A DNA stretch of 53,519 nucleotides, taken from positions 1 through 53,519 of IMG/VR virus record IMGVR_UViG_3300020193_000033; one strand, 5' to 3'. The position numbers and the translations under genes were made by a program. Source of the DNA: a virus. A model generated the notes under the pieces. The model had not been told where the DNA came from. It ran no database searches and saw only the letters and a program-made list of their open reading frames with translations. Shown one piece after another: positions 1 through 6,825 of this stretch. Each line of letters begins with the position of its first letter. Position 1 is the first letter of the stretch.

Positions 1-256
1 AATTTGTGCAAGACGCTGTCACGGAAGTTCCTGCGTCAACTGTTGCAATAAATCGTAGTGCGTCTGCGGCATCTACCGTGTTATCCGCAGGCACTGGCAA
101 TGCAGCAGGTGTAGAAATAACGGACGCAGTTGTATTAGCGGTTCCATCTAGAGCTACAGCGACTGTCATTACAGCAGCACTTGCAGGTGTTGCGATAAAG
201 GTGCTCAAGGTCATGGCTGCAACCACGGCTAGAGCGATTTTCTTGAATGAATTCAT
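1..256 (-). CDS. Secreted protein, N-terminal part (cut by window edge)
   Basis: Reading the minus strand from an ATG at 256 gives 85 codons with no stop before the window edge. The N-terminus is a clean Sec signal peptide: MNSFKK, a hydrophobic core (ALAVVAAMTL), then a cleavage site after ATPASA. The mature part is rich in Ala, Thr and Val, which fits a cell-surface or virion-surface beta protein. The start is supported by AAGGAG about 7 bases upstream. A possible -10 box (TAGAAT) lies in the 257-338 gap upstream. A plus-strand open frame over the same bases is a shadow. Function is unknown; the family cannot be assigned without the C-terminus. Confidence 0.75.
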   Translation of the reverse strand, partial: MNSFKKIALAVVAAMTLSTFIATPASAAVMTVAVALDGTANTTASVISTPAALPVPADNTVDAADALRFIATVDAGTSVTASCTN

Positions 257-338
257 TTTTCTCCTTGTTCTGTTATTCATCATATAAGTTTATATTCTAT
301 CAGGAAATCTCTAACATCGTCAGGATGGGTAGAGGCCA

Positions 339-590
339 TTAGTTGTCTTCTTCTCCATCTTCCCAACCAATTTTCCTAATTGGGTCGTCGGTAGGAACTA
401 TCCAATCGGGATGAGAGCTGCGATCCATAGCAAAAGCCAAAGCAGTTCCCTCATCCATCCCAGCTTTGCGACAAGCTTTATAAACTTCATTGGCAGCAAT
501 AGCCCAGAAATCAAGTCTTGTTAAAGGAATTTCTTTAGTAGTTCTACGCCTTTTAGGGCGTTTTTTACTTACGCGTTTTCTCGTTGTCAT
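339..590 (-). CDS. Small basic hypothetical protein
   Basis: This is an 83-residue protein with a strongly basic N-terminus (residues 1-20 are mostly Arg, Lys and Thr) and an acidic C-terminal tail (WEDGEEDN). The middle (LDFWAIAANEVYKACRKAG) looks like an amphipathic helix, and a motif MDRSSHPDWIVP follows. Its start overlaps the end of the endolysin gene by 26 bases, so it is the last gene of the lysis operon before a short gap. No domain is recognised. The charge pattern would suit nucleic-acid or wall binding, but that is only inference. Confidence 0.6.
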   Translation of the reverse strand: MTTRKRVSKKRPKRRRTTKEIPLTRLDFWAIAANEVYKACRKAGMDEGTALAFAMDRSSHPDWIVPTDDPIRKIGWEDGEEDN

Positions 591-1164
591 TTTTGACCCC
601 TTTCGCTAAGGTTAATTCTAGCGGCTTTCCACATGGGCATGTCTCCGCAGCTGCAGGGGATGTGCCTTTGAACTTAGGCCGACCAAATCCAACGATGGAT
701 ATTTGTACATTCTTTTTATTTTTCTTGTATGCACGTAGTTTTTTGCAAACCTCGCCCCCATTGCGTTGACTACCTTTGGAATCCCCAGAGGTGTTTCCTT
801 CTACGCACCACACAGTGCCGTCTTCATTGTCCTTAATGACAATACCGACGTGCGAAATGCGGTCTACCCCATCGGATGGGAAGTCAAAGTAAGCGATATC
901 TCCTGGCTCTGGGTCAGCAAGATCGCCGTCAATCCAAGCGTTCTTTTTCTTAAATGCTTGTGCGCCTGCGGGAGTGTATACCGTATTGGGTACCTTAACC
1001 CCCGCTTCATTAGCACACCACATAACAAAGCTTCCGCACCATGGTTGGAAGTTGGCTTTAGTAAAAGCGCCGTATTTGGTTTGATTATCTTTAGGACCTT
1101 CTACGGTACCAATCTCTGCCTTAGCAACTTCAATGAGGCGTTCTGCGGTTCCTTGCTCTGCCAT
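565..1164 (-). CDS. CHAP-domain endolysin
   Basis: This predicted peptidoglycan hydrolase (amidase or endopeptidase) of 199 residues would degrade the host wall at lysis. The CHAP fold is recognisable from the catalytic cysteine in PWCGSFVMWC (Cys43), the histidine in DRISHVGIVI (His105) and the third polar residue in VEGNTS (Glu122/Asn124). The motif PEPGDIAYFDF before the histidine is typical. The fold covers about residues 5-165. The C-terminal tail holds a CPCGK motif and no known wall-binding domain. There is no signal peptide, so export would rely on a holin; the two-helix membrane protein encoded just upstream (1164-1541) shares one base with it. Confidence 0.85.
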   Translation of the reverse strand: MAEQGTAERLIEVAKAEIGTVEGPKDNQTKYGAFTKANFQPWCGSFVMWCANEAGVKVPNTVYTPAGAQAFKKKNAWIDGDLADPEPGDIAYFDFPSDGVDRISHVGIVIKDNEDGTVWCVEGNTSGDSKGSQRNGGEVCKKLRAYKKNKKNVQISIVGFGRPKFKGTSPAAAETCPCGKPLELTLAKGVKNDNEKTRK

Positions 1165-1541
1165 TAGTCTTTATCCCAATCCTCATCTACTGGCTGTGGT
1201 TTTGGGACTGCGCCATCTGGCTTTGCAAGTCTACGAGCTTTCGCGTCATCAATTTCGGCTTCTAACTTCTTATCAGCTAGCTGTGCTGCCATAATGTCTT
1301 TAGCACCAGACTGACCGATAAGAAGACCGGCGAGAGTTCCGGTAATGAATGTAGCTACGCTGCCTAGTACGTTGAAGAACATCTTGTCATTCTCTGACTG
1401 AGCTCCAATAGGTTGCGTAACAAATAAAAGGCCATAGAGAATTCCTATAGCAGTAAAAAATAATATAGAGCCTAGAGTAATACCTAGAATAAACTTTAAT
1501 CTAGCTTCTAGTTCTTGGGGGGTTAGTCTTTCTTTAGCCAT
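1164..1541 (-). CDS. Two-helix membrane protein, holin candidate
   Basis: This 125-residue protein has two hydrophobic segments (about residues 17-40 and 54-76), a short polar loop between them and a charged C-terminal tail ending DEDWDKD. Size, topology and position directly upstream of the CHAP endolysin make it a holin or lysis-regulator candidate. The start MAKERL at 1541 was chosen over an ATG 24 bases upstream because AAGGA lies 7 bases before it. It overlaps the end of the lipoprotein gene by 8 bases, which implies translational coupling. No sequence family is recognised, so the holin role is inferred from context. Confidence 0.6.
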   Translation of the reverse strand: MAKERLTPQELEARLKFILGITLGSILFFTAIGILYGLLFVTQPIGAQSENDKMFFNVLGSVATFITGTLAGLLIGQSGAKDIMAAQLADKKLEAEIDDAKARRLAKPDGAVPKPQPVDEDWDKD

Positions 1542-1731
1542 TTGATGTTCCTTCTTGTTTAACACCTAAGTCTGAGGGACAAGTCCCACTAGCGGTGCAT
1601 ACGGGTGGTTTACATTCTGCTTTTTCCCAGTTAGCTGGGTCTTGGCATGGGTAGCGGAAATGTCCGTCGTATCCACATCCAGACAAAAGCACTAATGATA
1701 GTCCGGCAAGGACTAGTCTACTCTTCTTCAT
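1534..1731 (-). CDS. Small lipoprotein
   Basis: The 65-residue product begins MKKSRLVLAGLSLVLLSGC, a lipoprotein signal peptide with lipobox LLSGC (Cys19 would be lipidated). The short mature part has five further cysteines and reads YRYPCQDPANW-like (here FRYPCQDPANW), then PPVCTASGTCPSDL. Small lipoproteins of this pattern recur in environmental tailed phages with unknown role. It is the first gene of the minus-strand lysis block, so a role in the envelope stage of lysis or in superinfection exclusion is plausible. On the same strand just upstream there is AAGGAG and a 6-codon frame that ends in an ATGA overlap with this start. Confidence 0.7.
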   Translation of the reverse strand: MKKSRLVLAGLSLVLLSGCGYDGHFRYPCQDPANWEKAECKPPVCTASGTCPSDLGVKQEGTSNG

Positions 1732-1793
1732 TCTTTGGATTCTACCATTTTCCTCGTCTCCTTACTAGCCTTCTTTTGGTGTAGTATTGGAAG

Positions 1794-1973
1794 ATGATTT
1801 TGTGGACTGATTTTATTGCCCTTGCACTGGTGACTCTGGTTGTTGTTCTGTTTCCTCAGATACGTCGACTGGAGCCTCAGGCTCCGAAGTTTCTTCGGAT
1901 TCCGATGAGGGTTCTTCCATATCTGTTGGGGATTCTGTGGGCTTTGATGGTTCTTTTGTGGGCGAGTCAGTAG
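1794..1973 (+). CDS. Small two-helix membrane protein
   Basis: This 59-residue frame has two hydrophobic segments: WTDFIALALVTLVVVLF (about 4-20) and LPYLLGILWALMVLLW (about 41-56), joined by a basic loop (RRLEPQAPKFLR). It is too short for a routine 60-codon cut-off. Its stop TAG is directly followed by the ATG of the next frame (TAGATG), which supports real coding in a head-to-tail cassette. The ribosome site is weak (GGAAG close to the ATG). The opposite strand here reads as a Ser/Pro/Glu-rich frame, so the strand assignment is not certain. Confidence 0.5.
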   Translation: MILWTDFIALALVTLVVVLFPQIRRLEPQAPKFLRIPMRVLPYLLGILWALMVLLWASQ

Positions 1974-2342
1974 ATGAGTCTGTCGGTTGATTTGTGGAAG
2001 CTTCAGCAGGATCTTGAGGATTCTCTGTCTCGTCTGTATTGTCTGAAGGCGTGCTATCTTGAGGAGCATCCGATGACTCCTCTTCCGGATTTTGTGTTTC
2101 CTCTTCAGAAGATTCTTCAGGAGACTCTTATTGAGATTCCTCATCTGCAGGAGATTCGTCCTCAGGTTCGTCAAGCGATTGAGGATCTGCAGAAAGATCC
2201 TCAGCATCAGGAGTTGATGGCTCGTCTGGCTGAGGCGGAACTACGGGATCCTGGGGTTGCTGAGGCTCGGGCCGAGAAGGCTCGGAAGGAGCTGGTTCGG
2301 TTGGAGGAACAGGTTGAAGTGTTGGGTCCGTGGAAAGATTAG
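1974..2342 (+). CDS. Hypothetical helical protein
   Basis: This 122-residue protein is rich in Leu, Glu, Gln and Arg and is predicted to be mostly helical; the C-terminal half (about 75-115) reads as a coiled coil. It starts directly after the upstream stop and ends in TAGGAGAAGTGGATG, so its stop overlaps the ribosome site of the next gene. Codons end in G far more often than in neighbouring genes (GAG, CTG, TTG, CAG). That bias makes the antisense frame Pro/Ser/Thr-rich. No family is recognised. Confidence 0.5.
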   Translation: MSLSVDLWKLQQDLEDSLSRLYCLKACYLEEHPMTPLPDFVFPLQKILQETLIEIPHLQEIRPQVRQAIEDLQKDPQHQELMARLAEAELRDPGVAEARAEKARKELVRLEEQVEVLGPWKD

Positions 2343-2351
2343 GAGAAGTGG

Positions 2352-2660
2352 ATGAATCAACAGGAGTTTGAGGAGTTGTGGAAGGTTGAGTTGGAGAAGG
2401 CTCGGAAGATTGTGGAGGAGTGGTCGGCGCAGGGCTCTGAGGATTTGTTGATTGAGAAGATTATTGAGCAGGAGGAGTTTGAGAGGGAGCAGGTACAGGA
2501 GTCGGTTCGCTTGGCGGTGTCGACGGCTGTTGAAGCTTTGGCTAAACTACAGGTGTTGAAAGCGCAGATACAGAAGAACGCAGTTACAGAAGAGGGTGTC
2601 ATCTTTAAAGAAGAACCCTACGCAGAACGCTTAAAGTATATGGAAGAGAACGGAATATAG
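2352..2660 (+). CDS. Hypothetical coiled-coil protein
   Basis: This 102-residue Glu/Lys/Leu-rich protein looks like one long helix (FEELWKVELEKARKIVEEW), ending in a more ordinary phage-like segment (GVIFKEEPYAERLKYMEE). AGGAG sits 7 bases before the ATG. The last third uses A-ending codons as in the rest of the genome, while the first two thirds use G-ending codons. This internal switch is the best evidence that the plus strand is coding here. Function unknown; a structural or scaffolding role is only a guess. Confidence 0.6.
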   Translation: MNQQEFEELWKVELEKARKIVEEWSAQGSEDLLIEKIIEQEEFEREQVQESVRLAVSTAVEALAKLQVLKAQIQKNAVTEEGVIFKEEPYAERLKYMEENGI

Positions 2661-2752
2661 TGAGCATTAAGGAGATGAATTCGTTGACGATGTTGCTGAT
2701 GTCTGAAATTTACTGTGATTGGTTGTTGGAGTTCGAATTAGAGTCGGAGTAG
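2660..2752 (+). CDS. Mini-protein, 30 residues
   Basis: A GTG overlaps the previous stop by one base (TAGTGAG) and opens a 30-codon frame that reads SIKEMNSLTMLLMSEIYCDW and then an acidic tail. The tight overlap with the upstream gene, and a strong GGAGG just after its stop for the next gene, suggest it belongs to the cassette. It is very short, has no recognised motif, and could be only a translational link between its neighbours. Confidence 0.35.
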   Translation: MSIKEMNSLTMLLMSEIYCDWLLEFELESE

Positions 2753-2767
2753 ATACGGAGGTTTAAG

Positions 2768-2962
2768 ATGGACTTTCAGTCAGTGTGGATGTGGGGTTGG
2801 ACGTTGTATTGCTTGGCGACTGGGATTGTGATTGGGTGGATATGGGGGTCGCAACAGTCGCGGACGAAGTTGGAAGAGGAGTTGAAATGGAAGAAGGCGA
2901 GGGTGTTGGCTCTGGAGTTGGACTTGGAGAGGGCGAACTCTAAGTGGTTGTGGAAAGAGTAG
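2768..2962 (+). CDS. Single-pass membrane protein with helical tail
   Basis: This 64-residue product has one transmembrane segment (WGWTLYCLATGIVIGWIWG, about 9-27) followed by a charged amphipathic helix (SRTKLEEELKWKKARVLALE). Such i-spanin-like topology is common in small phage lysis or membrane-remodelling proteins. The start has the best ribosome site of the cassette, GGAGG 6 bases before the ATG. Its stop runs into the next ribosome site (TAGGAGATG). Function unknown. Confidence 0.55.
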   Translation: MDFQSVWMWGWTLYCLATGIVIGWIWGSQQSRTKLEEELKWKKARVLALELDLERANSKWLWKE

Positions 2963-2965
2963 GAG

Positions 2966-3127
2966 ATGGAGCAGACGCTGTGGTTTTTGTTGGGCTTGGG
3001 GTTGGGTTTGGCTCTGGACTTGCCGTTGGTGTGGGTGATGCTGAAGCCTCTGAAGAAGAGGGTGTTGGCGCTGGAGGTTCAGCAGCGTAAACAGGAAGCA
3101 TCATTATGGCGTAGAGCGCAAAACTAA
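2966..3127 (+). CDS. Single-pass membrane protein, 53 residues
   Basis: The frame starts at an ATG overlapping the ribosome site formed by the previous stop (TAGGAGATG). It has a hydrophobic N-terminus (TLWFLLGLGLGLALDLPLVW) and a basic helical tail (LKKRVLALEVQQRKQEASLW) that resembles the tail of the preceding protein (KKARVLALELDLE). The two may be diverged copies. It is too short for a 60-codon cut-off. The opposite strand has a signal-peptide-like stretch over this gene but no usable start codon. Confidence 0.5.
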   Translation: MEQTLWFLLGLGLGLALDLPLVWVMLKPLKKRVLALEVQQRKQEASLWRRAQN

Positions 3128-3244
3128 TGAAAAATGTTATTTTATTGTAACGACCTCTTAAGTTAATAATATTTTAGCAAGACATACTGTGCTGCATGTA
3201 TCATAGTTTGCACACACACCACTAAACACTGCGCAGGAGTTTAA

Positions 3245-3505
3245 ATGTCAGCACTAGATTGGGTTGGAATCATCACCGGGGTAGTTACAATCGTAACTGC
3301 TGTATATATTGCATTTAAAAAATTTAATCAGTATCTAATTAAAGAATACCTGAGCGAACTAAAACCAAATAATGGTAGCAGCCTATCTGACAAGGTTAAG
3401 TTGGAGATTCTCCCTATGTTGATAGAAATCAAGTCAGAATTGGCTGAACTTCGGGGTAGATTTGATCAGCACGTCGTCCAGCAGATCGAACAAACTAAGG
3501 ATTAG
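3245..3505 (+). CDS. Holin-like membrane protein
   Basis: This 86-residue protein has an N-terminal transmembrane segment (about residues 4-25, VGIITGVVTIVTAVYIAF) followed by a helical domain with ELKPNNGSSLSDKV and LRGRFDQHV. That arrangement, including the 'L-x-P-N-x-G-S-S-L' signature and a closing RFDQH, is common in small membrane proteins of actinophage lysis regions (DUF2746-like). AGGAG is 5 bases upstream of the ATG. The preceding 117-base gap is AT-rich and may hold a promoter. The holin role is inferred. Confidence 0.6.
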   Translation: MSALDWVGIITGVVTIVTAVYIAFKKFNQYLIKEYLSELKPNNGSSLSDKVKLEILPMLIEIKSELAELRGRFDQHVVQQIEQTKD

Positions 3506-3568
3506 CCTGACGTTACACCCCTTTTAGGGCACCATTAGTAGTCTAGGACCCTCCTAGAAAGGATTAAA

Positions 3569-3835
3569 ATGGACAAGAAACAATTACAGGCTATGCTCGC
3601 ATCGTATGGGCGCTCATTCCTAGCAGCAGCTCTTGCGGTATGGCAAGTCGGAGAAATTACAGACATTAAAGGAATCATTGCAGCAGGTCTTGCAGCTGTC
3701 GTACCAGTAGCAGCACGTGCAATCAATCCAAAGGATCCGGCCTTCGGTATCGTAAATGCTATTCTTCCTGAAGTAGAGAAGCAACTCGCTGGTATCATCG
3801 AAGATTCAAAGAAGAAAGCAAAGAAAAAGAAATGA
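3569..3835 (+). CDS. Holin-like small membrane protein
   Basis: The 88-residue protein has two moderately hydrophobic stretches (SYGRSFLAAALAVWQVGE, about 12-29, and GIIAAGLAAVVPVAARAI, about 35-52), a conserved-looking INPKDPAFG motif and a very basic C-terminus (KKKAKKKK). The LAAALAV...GLAAVVPV...NP-x-DPAFG pattern matches small proteins annotated as holins or membrane proteins in actinobacterial phages. A good AAAGGA precedes the ATG. It overlaps the next gene by four bases (ATGA). Family resemblance is from memory and should be checked. Confidence 0.6.
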   Translation: MDKKQLQAMLASYGRSFLAAALAVWQVGEITDIKGIIAAGLAAVVPVAARAINPKDPAFGIVNAILPEVEKQLAGIIEDSKKKAKKKK

Positions 3836-4017
3836 GTAAGTCATTACCATATTCTTCTTCTCCCAACATTAGTGCAGGGGCAATTAAAGCTGAACCTGTT
3901 GTAGAAAAACCTTTAGTTAATAGCGATGGTTTTCCAATCGCACCCACAGTTGCACCTGAACCAGTGGTAGAAGGAGCAGTGGAAGAAGAAAAGAAAACTA
4001 TTAAGAAGAAGGCGTAA
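3832..4017 (+). CDS. Small disordered protein
   Basis: This 61-residue protein is rich in Pro, Val, Glu and Lys (VAPEPVVEGAVEEEKKTIKK) with no hydrophobic core. It begins inside the last codons of the holin-like gene (ATGA overlap), so it is translated with it. No domain is recognised. The low complexity suggests a linker or tail-like partner of a neighbouring protein. Confidence 0.6.
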   Translation: MSKSLPYSSSPNISAGAIKAEPVVEKPLVNSDGFPIAPTVAPEPVVEGAVEEEKKTIKKKA

Positions 4018-4024
4018 CTAACAA

Positions 4025-4567
4025 ATGCCATCATCACATCAAAACTGGCAGTACTTAGGCGCTAGTGGTTACATTGGCGCCTACACCACCACCGGTGGTG
4101 GAGGTACGCCTATAGTTACTCGTAGCGTAATGGACTCGCTACGCATTGGTGTGGGAAAAACTCCTTCTGCAGAATACCCTGACGGTTACCTAGGAACTAT
4201 TCGTTCTCGTCGTGATGATAGAGGAAAACCTTACGCAGTATCAGACGTTGTTTTAGATTCTCTCAAGGCTAGACAAAACCAACGTGGATATCAGCGTGGA
4301 GTTCATAAAGGTGAACGTATTGATCTTGGGGATTACGCATGGCCAGAAGGATTAGAGCCTGATCGTAGACTTAACGTAAGAGTAAAGCCTGTAGATAATG
4401 GTGGAGGCATAAGCTATATGGTTAAACGCAACGCCCCTAACTCTATGCTTGCTCCAGCACCTCACTTAGTCAATGATGGTAAAGCAAACATTTCTGCCAA
4501 TGTCCCTGTGGAGTTTAATACAAAACTTGCCGGACATTTTAATCATTTAAGGCCTAGGTGGAACTAA
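4025..4567 (+). CDS. Hypothetical protein with Gly-rich N-terminus
   Basis: The 180-residue protein begins with an aromatic/Gly segment (WQYLGASGYIGAYTTTGGGG), then a basic middle (SRRDDRGKPYAVSDVVLDS) and a C-terminal part ending NHLRPRWN. No known domain is visible. It lies in a plus-strand run of small, mostly basic genes between the holin-like genes and the metabolic genes. The next gene overlaps its stop by one base (TAATG). A minor virion role is possible, but nothing shows it directly. Confidence 0.6.
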   Translation: MPSSHQNWQYLGASGYIGAYTTTGGGGTPIVTRSVMDSLRIGVGKTPSAEYPDGYLGTIRSRRDDRGKPYAVSDVVLDSLKARQNQRGYQRGVHKGERIDLGDYAWPEGLEPDRRLNVRVKPVDNGGGISYMVKRNAPNSMLAPAPHLVNDGKANISANVPVEFNTKLAGHFNHLRPRWN

Positions 4568-5298
4568 TGGGGGTATCAGGAAATCCAGCAAAAAGGGGCA
4601 ATAATAAAAAAACCCCCAAGGCCAAAAAGTCTGAAGCAGTAGCCAAAAGTCCATACGCTGATTTGCCAAAAGCAGAGCCTTTGCAAAGTAAAGAACAATT
4701 TGATCAAATTATGAACAAAGTTCATACCCGACCATCTTCTGCTAAGCCACGCCCAGTAGATGAAGAAGGTATTCCATATTTAACTAACAAAGACATTGCT
4801 ACATTGTACGGAGTACATGTCGATACCGCAAAAGAATATACGCATACACGAGAAGTTCCACATATAGTAGAGCAGCACGGACTAGGACGTCAAACAGAGG
4901 GAAAAGATCCTTTTAACGTAGACCCCCTGCAGCGCGGAACACGCACTTGGCACAGACTTAGTGAAGTAGTTGACTTTTTAAATGATAGAGGCCATCTTAT
5001 GGGACAAACAGCAGCTAACCATTTGGCTGAACAGAGAGAGATTATTAGAAAGAAAAAAGCTGCAGGAGAAGTAGTACCTACGCTGCACGATAATCCTGTT
5101 CATCCAAATTTGGCAAGTCGCATGATTCGTTTCCCGACCGGACGACGAAAGACGGAGTCTCTTACGCCTCCGGATTCTTCACGTGGAGAGTCTTTTGAAG
5201 CCGGAAAGTTTACATCTAATGTTTTAGATGCGATAGCGTCTGGATCTGGAAAGATTGGAAATACTGTAGACTCTAGAAGAAAGAGACGTAAGAAGTGA
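4567..5298 (+). CDS. Basic protein with helix-turn-helix-like segment
   Basis: This 243-residue protein has a Lys-rich N-terminus and, at about residues 78-105, a segment YLTNKDIATLYGVHVDTAKEY that reads like a MerR/excisionase-type helix-turn-helix, followed by RTWHRLSEVVDFLNDRGH. ATG 4567 was preferred over a GTG at 4558 because it forms a TAATG overlap with the previous gene and has AGGTGG 7 bases upstream. The rest is charged and probably flexible. It may bind DNA; the specific role is unknown. Confidence 0.55.
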   Translation: MGVSGNPAKRGNNKKTPKAKKSEAVAKSPYADLPKAEPLQSKEQFDQIMNKVHTRPSSAKPRPVDEEGIPYLTNKDIATLYGVHVDTAKEYTHTREVPHIVEQHGLGRQTEGKDPFNVDPLQRGTRTWHRLSEVVDFLNDRGHLMGQTAANHLAEQREIIRKKKAAGEVVPTLHDNPVHPNLASRMIRFPTGRRKTESLTPPDSSRGESFEAGKFTSNVLDAIASGSGKIGNTVDSRRKRRKK

Positions 5299-5642
5299 TG
5301 CAAGATGGAGTCTATGATCATACTAAGCCAAGGGACATAGTTGATAACGGACCAAAAATCCGGTATGACTACATGGGTCCTTTTGAGGACACCCGGGATG
5401 CCCTTATCAGTCGCGCCCTAATTTCTGTAACTTTGCCTTCTGCTATGGTTCAAGACATTGTGCGGCCCAACTTGCCGCAGGTTCAATTATTTCGTCCAAA
5501 GTTTGGATATAGAACCGAAGAACTTAGTATTATGGACATAATTGATGTAAATATCGAATACTCACCCACCAGAACTGACTATTCACAGTCCCCGACCTCT
5601 TATCAAGGTACTTCAAGAAACGTAAGCGAATCCGTATGGTAG
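5298..5642 (+). CDS. Hypothetical protein
   Basis: The 114-residue protein starts at an ATG overlapping the previous stop (TGATG). It contains a compact-looking middle (DALISRALISVTLPSAMVQD) and a C-terminal Ser/Thr/Tyr-rich tail. No motif is recognised. Tight overlaps on both sides (the next gene starts 7 bases before its stop) place it firmly in the plus-strand operon. Confidence 0.6.
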   Translation: MQDGVYDHTKPRDIVDNGPKIRYDYMGPFEDTRDALISRALISVTLPSAMVQDIVRPNLPQVQLFRPKFGYRTEELSIMDIIDVNIEYSPTRTDYSQSPTSYQGTSRNVSESVW

Positions 5643-5803
5643 AGGAAATCAGCACTACAACTATCTATGATGGTAGTAAACTATGCAGTAGGTGTGGAAA
5701 CATTATGAATCCAATCATGGTTCTATACGGAGACGGCAAAATATGCTCCAACTGTAGGAACTTTAAGTATGAGTCTGCACGGAAAGGAGCTATGAGTGGC
5801 TGA
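5636..5803 (+). CDS. Mini zinc-ribbon protein, 55 residues
   Basis: This short frame has two CxxC knuckles, KLCSRCGN and ICSNCRN, 21 residues apart, the pattern of a rubredoxin/zinc-ribbon fold that binds one zinc. Its start overlaps the end of the previous gene and its stop lies 8 bases inside the next gene, so it is packed in the operon. It contains the ribosome site (GGAG) of the next gene. Many tiny CxxC proteins of this kind occur in the window. The role is unknown; transcription-machinery or nuclease partners are common for such folds. Confidence 0.6.
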   Translation: MVEEISTTTIYDGSKLCSRCGNIMNPIMVLYGDGKICSNCRNFKYESARKGAMSG

Positions 5804-6071
5804 GCAACCCAAGCGTGTTAAAGCGTATAAGCCTGCCGTAGCTCGCAAACCTAGGACTACGACAGGTGTTAAATATAACTCTGTGGGTAGCACCTGGGAA
5901 AAGAAGCCCGCTGGACGTTGGGTAGGACAACAATCCTCTTCTTTGAACCCAGGGTCTTCATCCGCACGACAGCGTAGAATCTACCGCGCTACCGGACTGA
6001 AGTCTAGAACTAGGAAGGTTATTCGCCCTAGAATTATGCGAAAACAGATTAGAAGGGATGTAAAGTCGTAA
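5796..6071 (+). CDS. Small very basic protein
   Basis: This 91-residue protein is highly basic, with many Arg and Lys, especially near the C-terminus (RTRKVIRPRIMRKQIRRD). The GTG start has GGAG about 9 bases upstream and overlaps the end of the zinc-ribbon gene. No domain is seen. The charge suggests nucleic-acid binding, perhaps DNA condensation in the head, but this is inferred from composition only. Confidence 0.6.
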   Translation: MAEQPKRVKAYKPAVARKPRTTTGVKYNSVGSTWEKKPAGRWVGQQSSSLNPGSSSARQRRIYRATGLKSRTRKVIRPRIMRKQIRRDVKS

Positions 6072-6232
6072 TGGCGGTCGTTAGACGAGATAAAAAGGTA
6101 TTTACACGTAATACTATGGACGTAGAAAGCCCTCTCAAGAGTGCCAGGGTCGTTCCTTTAAAGGTTAAGACCGCAGCAGACAAAGAGAAGGAAAAACAGG
6201 CTAAGAAAAAGAAACAAGCCGGGAAGAAGTAG
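6071..6232 (+). CDS. Basic mini-protein, 53 residues
   Basis: A TAATG overlap starts a 53-codon frame (MAVVRRDKKVFTRNTMDVES) ending in a Lys-rich tail (KKKKQAGKK). It fills the space between two longer genes exactly. No motif is recognised; composition is like its neighbours. Confidence 0.55.
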   Translation: MAVVRRDKKVFTRNTMDVESPLKSARVVPLKVKTAADKEKEKQAKKKKQAGKK

Positions 6233-6234
6233 AC

Positions 6235-6543
6235 ATGTTTAGACGTGAACGAGATGCTCGTAGAACAGCTAAGTCTATTCGCACACACGAAGAGACCATG
6301 GGGGCTTATAAGAGAACTGTTACCCCAGATTACGATCCAAACAGGCCGCCAACTGATTACAGCGAACCTGAGGTATATGTAGCCAATCTTGGGGAGCGTC
6401 CTACCAAGAAAAACCCTGATCCCGTACAAAAAGGAGACATTATGGCTAGATCTCCTAGACCAAATGATTCTCAGGGAAGAAAACAACCAGCCAAGTATTT
6501 TAAAAATAATGTACGTAAAGTAGAAAAATGGGAGAAACAATAA
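6235..6543 (+). CDS. Small basic hypothetical protein
   Basis: This 102-residue protein begins MFRRERDARRTAKSIRTHEE, is rich in Arg, Lys and Pro, and appears largely disordered. It starts two bases after the previous stop and shares its last base with the next start (TAATG). No known domain. Confidence 0.6.
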   Translation: MFRRERDARRTAKSIRTHEETMGAYKRTVTPDYDPNRPPTDYSEPEVYVANLGERPTKKNPDPVQKGDIMARSPRPNDSQGRKQPAKYFKNNVRKVEKWEKQ

Positions 6544-6824
6544 TGGCAACTAACGAATCACGTTCACTAAATCAAAGTTTAGACGAAGGTGCTACTGACG
6601 GCAAGTATCGTAAGGTTCGTCCAAATACCACTGTTTCTCCTGGCATGGGAGATGAGATCATGAAGGCTAATCGTCGTGATCTTAATCCATACTGGAACTA
6701 TGATTATATTGATCAAGAAGATCCTTCTAAAGTTAATCCGCTTAAGAAAACTTCTGGCGGTTCTTCTCCACGAGTAGACAACGTAGCTGATACCGAGAAT
6801 AACAAGATGGGAGCTACATACTAG
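6543..6824 (+). CDS. Small hypothetical protein
   Basis: The 93-residue product is polar, with motif MKANRRDLNPYWNYDYIDQE near the middle. ATG 6543 was chosen over an upstream ATG at 6528 because it overlaps the previous stop and has GGGAGA 6-7 bases upstream. No family is recognised. Confidence 0.55.
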   Translation: MATNESRSLNQSLDEGATDGKYRKVRPNTTVSPGMGDEIMKANRRDLNPYWNYDYIDQEDPSKVNPLKKTSGGSSPRVDNVADTENNKMGATY

Positions 6825-6825
6825 G

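Noticed and set aside
6-287. Plus-strand frame of 93 codons
   Set aside because: No ribosome site, odd composition, and it lies antisense to a gene with a clear signal peptide and AAGGAG.
1728-2207. Minus-strand frame of 159 codons, Lys/Arg/Leu/Asn-rich
   Set aside because: It is a shifted frame of the Glu/Ser/Pro-rich antisense; composition is not protein-like. Its last codons do overlap the lipoprotein start, so it is noted but not called.
1807-3150. Minus-strand Pro/Ser/Thr-rich protein with signal-peptide-like start
   Set aside because: It has at least five in-frame stops, one frame change and no ATG, GTG or TTG start. G-ending codons on the plus strand explain the composition.
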